Shown here in pieces: positions 35,777 through 46,181 of a DNA stretch of 64,000 nt. Positions within the stretch are counted from its first letter, which is position 1. Each line of letters begins with the position of its first letter. The notes below the pieces were generated by a model. It saw nothing but the letters and a program-made list of their open reading frames with translations, made no database searches and was not told the DNA's origin. Source of the DNA: Dicaeum eximium (taxonomy: Eukaryota > Chordata > Aves > Passeriformes > Dicaeidae). The stretch spans positions 408,857 through 472,856 of the forward strand of contig VWZP01007510.1 of the NCBI GenBank assembly GCA_013396995.1, in the 5' to 3' direction. The translations under genes and the position numbers were made by a program.

Positions 35777-36229
35777 GGATCCTTTCTCCGCGGGGCAAAG
35801 CCTTCGGGGTGAGCCGGGATTGCCAGCGCAGGGTCAGGGACACGAGGTGTGGGCATACTTGGTTATCGTATGAGAATCTGTGCTCTGGTTTTATTAGCAA
35901 ACATTAAATTGTAGCCTGGCAAAAGGAGACAAACCAGTTGGTATAAATGGTATTTTTAAAGCACACTGTGCAACTCCCGGGTGCAGCCCGTTGTCATAAC
36001 TTGCATTAAAATCCAGCACTATTCAGCAGCCCTGTGAACGCTGCGCGATGCTGCTCTCCTGCCAGACACCGCGGGAGTGCAGGGAATGAGCCCGGAGCGG
36101 GATGCACCCCTGTGATCAGTGTGGATGACTGTGACCCCTGGAGCAGGATGCATTTCCATGATCTCTGTGCCCCTGCCCGCAGCGATAGCGGGGTGCCTGG
36201 GCAAGCAGAGCCGCGGGCTGGCATTGTGT

Positions 36230-36607
36230 GAGGGCTGGAGCGTCCAACGCTCACCGCAGCCCAGCCCGGCCAGATCCTGGGGGGATCCCCGACACATCCC
36301 GGGAACATCCACGGGCAGATCCCAGGCAGATCCTCCGGCAGATCCGGAGCAGATCCCCGGGAGAGCCGCGGCAAAGGCCGCGGAGATCGCAGAGCAGACA
36401 TGGGCAGATCCCGCCCCAGAGCCGACGGAAGCGAGCCGCGCAGCGCGCCTCCCGACAGGCAGCAGCGCGGACAGCCCGGTCGGGGCGGGGAGCTCGAAGC
36501 AGGCCCCGCGCGGGGCAGCCCCGGCCCGCGCGCCGCCATATATAAGCGTTGCGGGGTCCTCGGGCGCGGTCCTGTCACGCTCGCACGGGGACGAGGCCGC
36601 GGCGGCG
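36230..36607 (+). promoter_or_regulatory. EIF4H promoter and 5' UTR
   Basis: GC- and CpG-rich region with a TATATAA box at 36539-36545, about 65 bases before the ATG, implying a start site near 36,570. Upstream, 36268-36420 contains many 'cagatcc'-type short repeats (for example cagatcctgg, cagatcccag, cagatcctcc, cagatccgga). GC boxes (ggggcgggg) lie at about 36480. Confidence 0.65.
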
Positions 36608-36666
36608 ATGGCGGATTTCGATCCCTACGACGACCGGGCCTACAGCAGCTTCGGCGGCGGCCGCGG
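36608..36666 (+). CDS. EIF4H: EIF4H coding exon 1
   Basis: 59 nt, encodes [19 protein letters not shown] plus two bases, donor GTAGGC. Nearly identical to the human N-terminus ([20 protein letters not shown]). Confidence 0.97.
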
Positions 36667-39600
36667 GTAGGCGGGGCGGGGGGCAGCACTGGGGGCTCCC
36701 CCCGTAGCCGGGGCGGGAGCGGGGAGCGGCGGCCCCGGCCGGGCGANNNNNNNNNNNNNNNNNNNNNNNNNNNNNNNNNNNNNNNNNNNNNNNNNNNNNN
36801 NNNNNNNNNNNNNNNNNNNNCCCGGCCGTGCCCGCGCTGCTCCGGCCGGCGCCGCAGGATGCGGGCCCGGGCGGCTCGGGGGCGCCGGGAAGGGCGGGAG
36901 GAACTCGGTGTCGCTGTTCCCGCCGGCCCGGGGGCGAGTGGAGGGGGGATTTAGGGAGGTGCTGGGCCAGAGCCAAGGAGGGCCGTGAGGAGAGGGGCCG
37001 GAGCGGGATGGGCGGAGGGAACGGCCCCGGAGCAGCGGGGCAGGGCAGGGCAGGAGCCGCTGTGCTGGCGGGACGAGACGGCCCCGGGAGCGGGCAGCGC
37101 TGTGGTGCCTGCGGCGGGAGGAAATGGGAGCGCTTTGTGGTGGCTCTGCTCGAGTAGCGCCGGGAGCTCCTGCGTTATCCGGGGCTCCGGGGGCTGACTG
37201 CAAATCCCCGAGCCTTAGGAATCGGGTTTGTCTTCGTGTCTTTGCTAAAGAGAGTTTTTAGGGGGGAGCTACAGAGACAATAACCCGCAATTAGAAGTTT
37301 GTCTTAAATCAGGTTAGGAAAATGCAATCAAACAATTGATTTTTGGAGGCTGGTGCTGTTACAAGTTCCTGTGTGTACTGCAATAAAACAGTAGGCATAG
37401 ATCCGTGGAATAAACTCCCTTGTGAGCAAATATTCCCAGGTGTATTACTGTATAATCTAATCTTCCAGGGTGTATTTCCTGATCAAAAGTGTTCATGCCC
37501 ATTTCTGCTCTCAGATGAATAACTTGATTTCATTTCAGACTCTTTAGGCATCAGGGAGGAGCTGCTGGAGTTAGAACAGCAGTAAGTTTTTCTTGTCTTT
37601 GGAAGTACTCTGACACTTTGAGCTTTTGAAGCTCATTTTCATGCACTGATACCCTTTGTGTCTAATTCAGAGATGTCCCAGAGCAAACAGATGATGTAGC
37701 CACTTGCATTTCTGTTATTTTTTAAAATTCTGTAACAAAATAACCTTGCCAGCAGGCTAAAGTGATGCTGGATTCATTATAAACTCAGATATTGCTGCAC
37801 AGTGTATCCTAGTCAGGGTATGTATATTCTGTGAAGTTATAAAATGCCAGTTAAAATGTTATTCAGAGTCCTGTAAGAGAACTTAAATTTGCTATCAGGG
37901 AAGATGTGGATCCTTGCTTGGTAAACTAAAGACATCCTGCAAATCAGAAGCTGTCTTTACAGATAAGAAAATGTACTTATTCTAATTTAGCTGCAGCTCT
38001 AAACACCAGATGCTACTGATATTAGTGTCTGATATTAGATACTGATATTAGTGGTATTACTGATGTTAGTGCCCAATGTATACTTCCATCTAATTTATTA
38101 TCACTATTAAGTTACTAATAGCCAATTCACAGTTTACCAGGTCTCTGTGTATATTGTGTGAGGTCCTGTAATACATGAAGTGTAGTAAAAACATGACTGT
38201 TCTTGAAGGTTCTGATTAAAGAATCCCATGGTAATTTAAAGTGGCTCCTGCTCATTTTAGGTGCTCTAGGGCTGTAGGAACAGTGTAAACTCAGCTGAGA
38301 TGTAGTAGTTTTTGTGGAAGCTGCATTTTGTATAACCTTTGGTGTACATAGTGAGTGAGCACAGGATTTCAATGTGACAGATGGGAAATCAGTGCCCAAC
38401 AGGTTCTAACGCATGTAAGTTATCTGCCTCTTTCTCAGAATCATCAAAATAATGCTGGAAGAGCACCAGGATATGACTGGTGTGATGAGATGGGATTTTG
38501 CTACACCTGGGATGTTTAGTGATGCACTGACTAAAAGCTGAATCATAATATTAGAGGATGCAGAAGTCACCTGATTCCTGGTGAAGAATGTGATGCTGAC
38601 ATGAAGGACAAAAGCTTATATTGCTGTAAGCTTTTTAGAAAGTATTTTGGAGCCCAGAATTTGACAGGAGAACCTGTAGTTAAGCATACTGAGGCCTAGT
38701 TGAAACTGTGGAGCTTCTCGGAGTTGAAAGCAAGGGAGTGTTCACCACTCTGAAGTCACTACTAGGCTGTTTGTTTAGGTGTGGCTTGAAGTGCTGGGCA
38801 CCCTCCTAAAGCTGAGATTCACGTGCTGAAGTGCTGCACAGTTCAGTGAAAATGGGGAGTTAGTCCTTGTGCTTCTGACAGCTTGGGTGCCATCTCTAAC
38901 CCAGCTAGCATTAAAAGATAACTCCTCGTTTTTAGCCTTGGGTAAGCATTTTGCTGAAGACATCTGATACTTACTCCAGACTTGTCCTGGGTTGCTTGAA
39001 TAGATTGGGTTTGAATTTAGTGTTGTGGTTTTGGAGGGTTGACACTGTCATCCTGCTAATCCTTGTGCTGCCCCAGAGAAGCTGTGATGTCAGAACCCAG
39101 GCAGGCCATTGTCTCTGTGCTGTGCAAAAGGTAAATCTTGAGCTTTGATCCCTAGTGAAAGGCTATTTAACTCAGACACTGGGTTTCAAAATATCCTTCA
39201 TTTGGAACTTCTGGTGGATCTTTTCTGGAGGTGTAACTAAACTTTGCAAAAGAGTAGCTTTAAAATGGGAGTTTAGTTGTTTTCTACCCAGTATGGCCAA
39301 AGTCATTAACTCAGCCCACCAAAGTTTAATTATGGGGGTGTTGCTAAAAGCGAGCTTTCCTCTTCAGCTTTCTGCTTTGGTTTTCTGAGAAGGAAATCAA
39401 GTCATGTCTTTCAGATTCTTACAGTAAGATGACATAATTATTATCTAATTGTGTCTAAGCAAAAGTTTAGAGTGGGAAGTGCAGACATTAATTCAGCACT
39501 CTGATTTGTCTAGTTCAGATGTGTTTTCAATTATTTTTTTACTTTTGTCCTACTTTGTTGCAAATGAGGGAATCTTCTTCCAATCTCATTGTTTGGTTAC

Positions 39601-42600
39601 TGAAGGCAGCCCTTTTATTTTACTATTTAAATGTTGGAAAAAACGTAGAGAAGTACAGAAACAATTTCTTTTTCTGTTGCTATACCTGAGTTCTGTAAGA
39701 AACTTGGTTTAAAACTTAGTTATTGACCATTCCTGTTCTTCAAATGGAAACTAAAATACAAAAGGTGTAGTTATATATTTGGTAACCAAAGCCTTAATAT
39801 CAAATAGGAGAAGAATATTAAAAATTCTGACTTTAAAATCAGTCTGGATTGCACAATAGGGCATGGATTTCCACACATGCAGCCAGTGAAGTTCTGGTGC
39901 ACTGTGGTAGAGAGGAGGTTTGTCTGTAGCACAGAAAATCCTTTTGGGGATTGAGTGTGGTTTTAGAAGTGGCTCAAATGGAGCTGAGTGGAGGTTGCTG
40001 ATGGAATTTGTAGTCCCAGCCCTTGTTCTCCTTCTCATTCCTGTCTTGGCAAAGTGCAAAGTGCTCTTTGCAGCTGTCCAGATCACCTTGTTGGTCAGTT
40101 CGAGGGCTCGTTCCAGGGTGGGTTTTTGGGTGACTGGCAGCTCAGGGAGTGTCCTGAGAATATGCACCAGAGAGAATGCTCCTTTGAAACTCAATTCTGA
40201 TGTTCCTGTAGGACATAAACAGTAAGATTCTTTTTTGGATGCAAGTTAGATCATGGTGTGTTAGTAGCTGTTCCTAATGCTGCAGATGATAAACAAGGAC
40301 AAAGGCATGGAACCGATTCTATGTATTATGGGATTATTTAGAACAGCAACTCAGCTTCAGTCTTGTAACTTAAGTAATTCACAACTATTACAGCTTTAGT
40401 TCTCCAGTATGTTTTGACTTGTTAATGAGACAAAGGCAGATGAGAAATATTGTCAAAAATGCTAAAATGCAAACCTGGGTGGACACTAATTAAAGATATG
40501 TAGATTGTGGTTCAAGTAGATTTAGCAGCATGTTGATAGTGTTGGTGACAAATGATTCTTGCATGGAGCTGCTAAATAAGGCACAAATGACAGGCTCACC
40601 TAGGAAAAGTTAAGGAATCTTATTCAAGCTTAATGCATTATCTGATTCATTAGTAGTAAAATATTTATTATTGAATGAGAAAAAATACTGTCAAGTAGCT
40701 TGCTTGCCCAGTGGATTTTTTGGATGCATGCAACCAGCCAGAATTAAAGGAAATGATAAAATTATTTGACCTTCTGAATTTTAGGAAGGACTCTGCAGCA
40801 ATTTAATTGTTCCATGTCACATTGGCAAACCCTGCTTTGGTACAGCTTGTGTTCCACCGTGGTTTTAGATGCATGGGGAGCCTCAGGGAAAGGGAGCAGA
40901 CACAAGCAAAGCCCAGTAGAAGGAGGCTGGTAAAGGGAAGATGGACAGAGTAGTAAGTAGCTATTTCAGGTAAAGGTCAGAGATTGCTCATGTGGGACAA
41001 ATGGTGTTGGAACCAGCAGCATCCTACAGTCTCAAAGTCCATGAGCTTTAACTTCAGGTTGCCTTGTACATACCTTGCTCTCTGTACAGAAATCCCAAGT
41101 TGGGTTTTGAAGATTGGGCTCTGCAGGAAGTTCACACAGATGTGTTACATTAGTACAGTAAAGAATTTAGCTGGTACAATTTAGTTCCTCAGCACATGGT
41201 GCCAAGAGTTTAACTGGTACTGAGGGACAAGACAGGAACAGACCACTCAGTTTACCTCTGTAATTCAGAAGACAAAAGAAGTAAGCATCCAGACATGTGA
41301 TTTTTTTTTCTGCCTTGGAACCCCTTGTTCAACTAAATTTATTTTGTGTTCAGTTCAAAGCAGTCCAGTCCAGATATCCAACAATTATGGCTACAGCTTC
41401 AGACTTAGGGGAAGGTGTTTCTCTTAAGCTGAATGTTGCTGAGATAATTGGGATGATTGTGGAGTGGGTGTTAGTAGTATACTCTTTAGTTAAAAGCATT
41501 GGATTCAGCTTAATTTCCAGATAAGTTGACAAACCTGTGCCATACAAGTATTTCTTCATTGCCATAAATTATTCTTAAGATCTATGCTAAGATGTTTTTT
41601 TTTAAGAGGTAATGTTTTTGAGCAGGGGACATTAGAGGTAACTTTATGTTGCTTTCCTTAATGAACTGTGGGTTGAGAAGTTCATTCATCACCTCATTAA
41701 TGAGTTCACCTCGTGGTGTATTCAGTTTCCTACTGAAGTGCTGCATCAGGTAATACTGGGAAGGAGCTGACCAACAGTTCAGGTGGCAGGTACAGACAAA
41801 AGGATAGAAATCTAACCAAAGCTGTGGGAAAATGGACTTGCAGGTAAACCCCAGCACCTGAGCAGTGCTGTGGGCTGCCCTGTGGCTGTGCTGGGAGGCA
41901 GTTCCAGAGGCACTGTGCTTTTCCAACAGGTCTCGTGGTGGTGGCCTTGGTTCCCGCAGAAACAAAGAGCTGCCAACAGAACCCCCTTTCACAGCCTATG
42001 TGGGAAATCTGCCCTTCAACACTGTCCAAGGAGACATAGATGCCATTTTCAAGGATCTCAGCATAAGGAGTGTACGACTAGTCAGAGACAAGGAAACAGA
42101 CAAATTTAAAGGTGAGTGTTCGGACTTCTTTGGTGGTAGATGAAAAATTAGGAGGAAAAAAATCACTTTAAAAAGGACTTATGCATGCTTTTATGTGGAC
42201 TTGGGCAGGTTTTTGTATTCACTAATATGTAAGTGTATCATTTGAATGAGAGTCACTGTTTCATCATTGTGAGATACAGAGTAACGTGAGGAGTCAATAT
42301 TTGCCCGGACATAAAAGAACTTTCTCAAACCTTGTCTGGTATGAATTCTACCAGAGCTGACCCACTTAAGTCCCATGACCTTAAGTATTGAGTAATTCCT
42401 TTACATCAGAATACTCCCATTACTTCAGCCCTGTCTTTTTTTAGTAGACAGGGAGAAAAAGCAAGTAGATAACCCATTCAGGCAGTTGTTCTAGAGGATG
42501 CAAATTCAACTGCTATGGGAATTGTGTGGTGGATATGGACTATATTTGTAAGTTACTTTAAGGGGTAGAAAAGGCTTACCTTAGATAACAGAGGGCCTGA

Positions 42601-45600
42601 TGGCACAAATTCACACTGCTGACTACATAAGTATTTCAATTTCTTGTTTAAAAACTCTAGGATAGAAGTGTCAATATTCAGCTGAATAACTGTCTGAAGG
42701 CATAGATCACATCTAATCTATAATGAGAGTGCCCAGAGTTCTGTTTCAGGATTTGCCCCATCACTAACAGGTGCAGGTAAATGTGTTCATTGTTGATGAT
42801 GATTGATCTCTGAGCCGTGTGCACATCACAACTCATGTTTAAAAGAGAAGGAAGCTATTAGCAGGAGGAGTAACCTCTTAGAAAGGCCTTTTCAAGTGCT
42901 GTTAACTTGAGATTTGTTTCTTACAGGATTTTGTTACGTAGAGTTCGATGAGGTGGAGTCACTCAAGGAAGCTCTTACGTACGATGGTGCAGTAAGTACA
43001 TTTGCAATTAATTTGTGAAATCAAAGACAAGCATAAATCTCAAACTCTTTGGCAGCCTTTATGATACATCCTGAACAGATTCTCCCCTTGATTTAACAGC
43101 TTTTGGGTGACCGATCACTCCGAGTGGACATAGCGGAAGGCAGGAAACAGGATAAAGGTGGCTTTGGCTTCAGAAAAGGTGGCGGGCCTGATGACAGAGG
43201 TGACTTCCATTTTGCTAAGTAGCTTCTTAAATATAATGGTCATAGTCATGGCTTCTGGTGCTGACTAATGCTAAGACAAGGCATGCAAGTGAACATGAAG
43301 ATTCTATTGAAATATGTATATATGTATGTCTTTCTAACCAGCTGCTGCTGCCGCTCCTGAGGTGTCTGAAATTCAGCTGTGCTTTGTGTCCAAAGGCTGG
43401 ATGTGTTGTCACTCCTAACCCAGGAAGTGAGACCAATACCCCTAATAACATGTTGTGTCTTGCAGAGGACAATCATAAGCCCAACAGTCTGATCTGCTAC
43501 TATTTTATGATGATGTATGAAAAGTGAGTAAGCACATGTAGACAAGTGCTTATTTCAGAGTATGTCTCTTGTTCCAGTGTATAAACATTTTTGCCTGTAG
43601 TTGAAGGTTGGTTGAACTGGACTCACCAGAGGTTTCCATTGAATGTCTATTAAAGAACTTTTCTGGCCACTTGCTTAACTTAAACTGACTGCTTGTTCCT
43701 GTGCAATGGAACTTGGGAGTACCAAAAGAAAAGGATTTTCCAGCAGCATAACTTTGAATATTGAAGGACTGAAACATTGGTTTGGTATTCCCTTGCTCAG
43801 TCTTTCCCACAGCTTCAGACTTGAACACAATTGTGGCTTTTTTCCTAGGAATGGGAGGAGGTTCCAGAGAATCCAGAGGAGGTGGATGGGATTCCAGAGA
43901 GGACTTCAATTCTGGTATCAGTATTAACACTTATACAGATAGGAAGCCTAAAAGGCACTGAAATGTTCTCATTTTCATTTGTCATCATTACTGGTTTGAT
44001 TGACTCTACTGTATGTGCCAACTTTGGACATCCTGCAGCTGTGGTGGGATTCCTCATGGGGAATCTTCCCTTGCCTTGAGAGGAAAGTGTCTCAATAGAA
44101 AATTCTATGAAATGACCATCAACGACAGAAGTCTTGTCTAGGTGTAGCCAATGTGTGACTGTTTTAAGCATTTCTCAAACATACAACTAAGTAAATTTCT
44201 GAATAGTAGCAGAAACAGACAGATCATGTAGGAAGGCTGATATTCTGTCAGAGCAGAGGCTTTCATCTTCTCAAGGAGATGTGATGTTGTTACATGTGTG
44301 TCCCTGAAGTAACTGACTTCTCTAAAGTCAGATTAGTGTTCCAAAACACTTGTAAATACAAAATGTTCCTGAACTTTTAGACCTGTTTTGGTAATGCAGC
44401 TGCAGCAAGTGACTGAGCTTGCTGAGTGGAAGGTAGTGATGGAGCCACTGGGTTTGCTCTTAACTTCCAGTCAGTTCCAGCTATTAGAATGCAGGGTGGC
44501 ATTAACACAATTGCTTTTGTCCTCTGAACTCATGGGTTTGGTCCATTTTCTGATGGGGAGATGTTGGCAAGTACAACTTTGCAATGTCTGGTCTCTGCGT
44601 GAGTGGAATGAACGATGCAGGAGGAGCAGAGTGTGCCCTTGCCCCCAGCATGGATTGGAGCATGATGCTGGAGAGAGGAGCTTGCTGCAGCGCCGCGCTT
44701 AACCTGCCTTTGGAGCTAAGCATTCTGTGTCACAGCTTCTTACCTTCTTTGGCAGCTTCTCCAAATGTGGATGCATTTCAGCCTGTTCAATGCTGGATGG
44801 CTGATTCGGGGGCCAAAAGTTTAGCATTTCAGTCTTAGCTGCTACAGAAGCTTTTCTTCTCAGGTTGTACAGCTTTGCTTTAGATCAGGTCTTTCAAGAT
44901 GGCTTGTTTGGCACTGAAATAAGTAAGGGACAGCTCTGCAACCCTGCCAAATACTGAAGTGGAAAGGAAAATCTCAGTTGGGAACCAAACAACTTTCTCT
45001 TCCAGGCAGCTTCTTAAAATCTGAGTGTATTCCCTTTCCATATGCTGATAGCCTGAAGTATCCTCCTCCCACTGAAATGCAGGCAGTGGGGGCTTGGAGA
45101 GATACTCAAGGGTAGTCACTGGTACAGACTGGAACTCTGGTCAGTAACAGGTAGTTCTGGGTTTACTTTTTTTTGTGATACATAAACTGAAAAAATACAG
45201 TCAGTTTAAAGTCTGATTTGGTTTTTTTCCCAGCCCTTTAATTAGTTTAGTAAATGCTTGGTTAGTTTACAGTACAGCTAAACAGCCCTGGGGTTTTACT
45301 CTCTTTTAGAAGTGTATTTCACTATCCCCAGCTATTTTTCCATTTGCTCTGCTCCTGCAGATTTCATGCTAAGGCTGTAGCCAGTGTGATGATCTGGCTA
45401 TGGAAGTACTCTGAGTACTTGTAGTGTTGTCTCTCAACTCAGCTATTGATGTTAACAAACTCAAGTTGCAGCCAAGGTTCATATTCTAAACTCACTTGAC
45501 CTACTCTCCAGCACTCCAGTAAACCTCTAAGTGGATAAAGCACTTTGTGAACTTGGCATAGTATACTTGGTTTCAAATGGAGCCTGAGCAACTCCTCCAG

Positions 45601-46181
45601 AAGGTGCTAGAGCTGTGTGAAGCAATCTGTCTGCAGACAAAAGCTCTCAGTGCATCGCCTTGGACCGACAGCGGTGACTAGCAAGGTTTTCCAGTCATCC
45701 AGATAAGTCTAGATTAAAAACATTGCAAAAGATGCCCTTTAAATTCACTGTCTTCCATCTTCAGGATTCAAAGATGATGACTTCCTGGGAGGTCGGGGTA
45801 GAGGAACCCGCCCTGGAGACCGGCGGCCACCAGGTGCCTCCATGGGGAGTGGTGGCACCGGCCGCTTCAGAGATGGGCCTCCCCTTCGTGGGTCTTCCAT
45901 GGACTTTAGAGAGCCAACAGAAGGTAAACTCCTGCTGGGTGTGATTTGCTCTTCCTCCGCAAAGGAGACTCCTGGTTTTGTTGTCAGGTTAAAGCTCCTG
46001 CCCTTCACAGGCAGATCTCACAGGTGGAATGTTTTTCCTTTCAGAGGAAAGAGCACAGCGACCCCGACTGCAGCTCAAACCTCGAACGGTCGATACTCCC
46101 CTCAATCAAGTAGCCAATCCAAACTCTGCGATCTTTGGAGGAGCCAAGCCCCGGGAGGAAGTAGTAAAAGAACACGACTGA
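36608..46181 (+). CDS. EIF4H: EIF4H, eukaryotic translation initiation factor 4H (7 coding exons, 255 aa)
   Basis: Cytoplasmic RNA-binding helper of eIF4A/eIF4F that stimulates unwinding of mRNA 5' UTRs. Seven exons with matching phases encode 255 aa (human about 248). Residues ~1-20 are [20 protein letters not shown]. A single RRM follows, with RNP2 AYVGNLPF and RNP1 KGFCYVEF. Then come LLGDRSLRVDIAEGRKQ, a GFGFRKGGGPDDRG linker, an RGG/SR-rich part and the conserved C-terminus with QRPRLQLKPRTV, NPNSAIFGGAKPREE and a terminal EHD. ATG context is GGCG-ATG-G. Intron 1 (5.3 kb) contains the 74-base gap. It is transcribed away from MYBBP1A and followed by LAT2 on the same strand. Confidence 0.97.
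36747..36820. other. Assembly gap (74 N)
   Basis: Run of undetermined bases just inside EIF4H intron 1, in very GC-rich sequence, which probably explains the gap. Confidence 0.99.
36821..41929. other. EIF4H intron 1
   Basis: Intronic DNA with a GC-rich first 400 bases and then AT-richer sequence. No recognised repeat or RNA gene. One long antisense ORF, 39751-40194, is described separately among the findings. Confidence 0.8.
41930..42111 (+). CDS. EIF4H: EIF4H coding exon 2 (RRM first half)
   Basis: 182 nt. Encodes a GSRGGGLGSRRNKELPTEPP linker and the first RRM strand and helix: AYVGNLPFNTVQGDIDAIF, KDLSIRSVRLVRDKETDKF. Acceptor TTTTCCAACAG, donor GTGAGT. Confidence 0.98.
42927..42991 (+). 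CDS. EIF4H: EIF4H coding exon 3 (RNP1)
   Basis: 65 nt. Encodes GFCYVEFDEVESLKEALTYD then GA. The aromatic residues of RNP1 (GFCYVEF) are intact. Acceptor TTTCTTACAG, donor GTAAGT. Confidence 0.98.
43100..43199 (+). CDS. EIF4H: EIF4H coding exon 4
   Basis: 100 nt. Encodes LLGDRSLRVDIAEGRKQDKG, GFGFRKGGGPDDR. One more glycine than the human KGGPDD. Ends one base into a codon. Confidence 0.97.
43849..43914 (+). CDS. EIF4H: EIF4H coding exon 5 (probable cassette exon)
   Basis: 66 nt, 22 codons, same phase on both sides, so it can be skipped without a frameshift. Encodes GMGGGSRESRGGGWDSREDF then NS. The equivalent human exon is absent from the shorter EIF4H isoform. Acceptor TTTTTTCCTAG, donor GTATCA (weak, which fits regulated splicing). 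Confidence 0.95.
45765..45923 (+). CDS. EIF4H: EIF4H coding exon 6
   Basis: 159 nt. Encodes GFKDDDFLGGRGRGTRPGDR, RPPGASMGSGGTGRFRDGPP and LRGSSMDFREPTE. The arginine/glycine-rich segment is slightly longer than in human. Confidence 0.97.
46045..46181 (+). CDS. EIF4H: EIF4H coding exon 7 (stop)
   Basis: 137 nt including TGA at 46179-46181. Encodes EERAQRPRLQLKPRTVDTPL, NQVANPNSAIFGGAKPREE and ends VVKEHD. Acceptor CCTTTCAG. Confidence 0.97.

Noticed and set aside
34456..35900. 466- and 447-codon minus-strand ORFs
   Set aside because: Entirely the 31-bp satellite read in different phases. No start or flanking coding sequence of its own is apparent.
36119..37203. Long proline/arginine/glycine-rich ORFs around EIF4H exon 1
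   Set aside because: GC-rich promoter and first-intron sequence has few stop codons. Some of these frames run straight through the N gap.
36667..46044. miR-590, which lies in an EIF4H intron in human
   Set aside because: I looked by eye for the mature sequences in the EIF4H introns and did not see them. A small-RNA search would be needed to exclude a diverged form.
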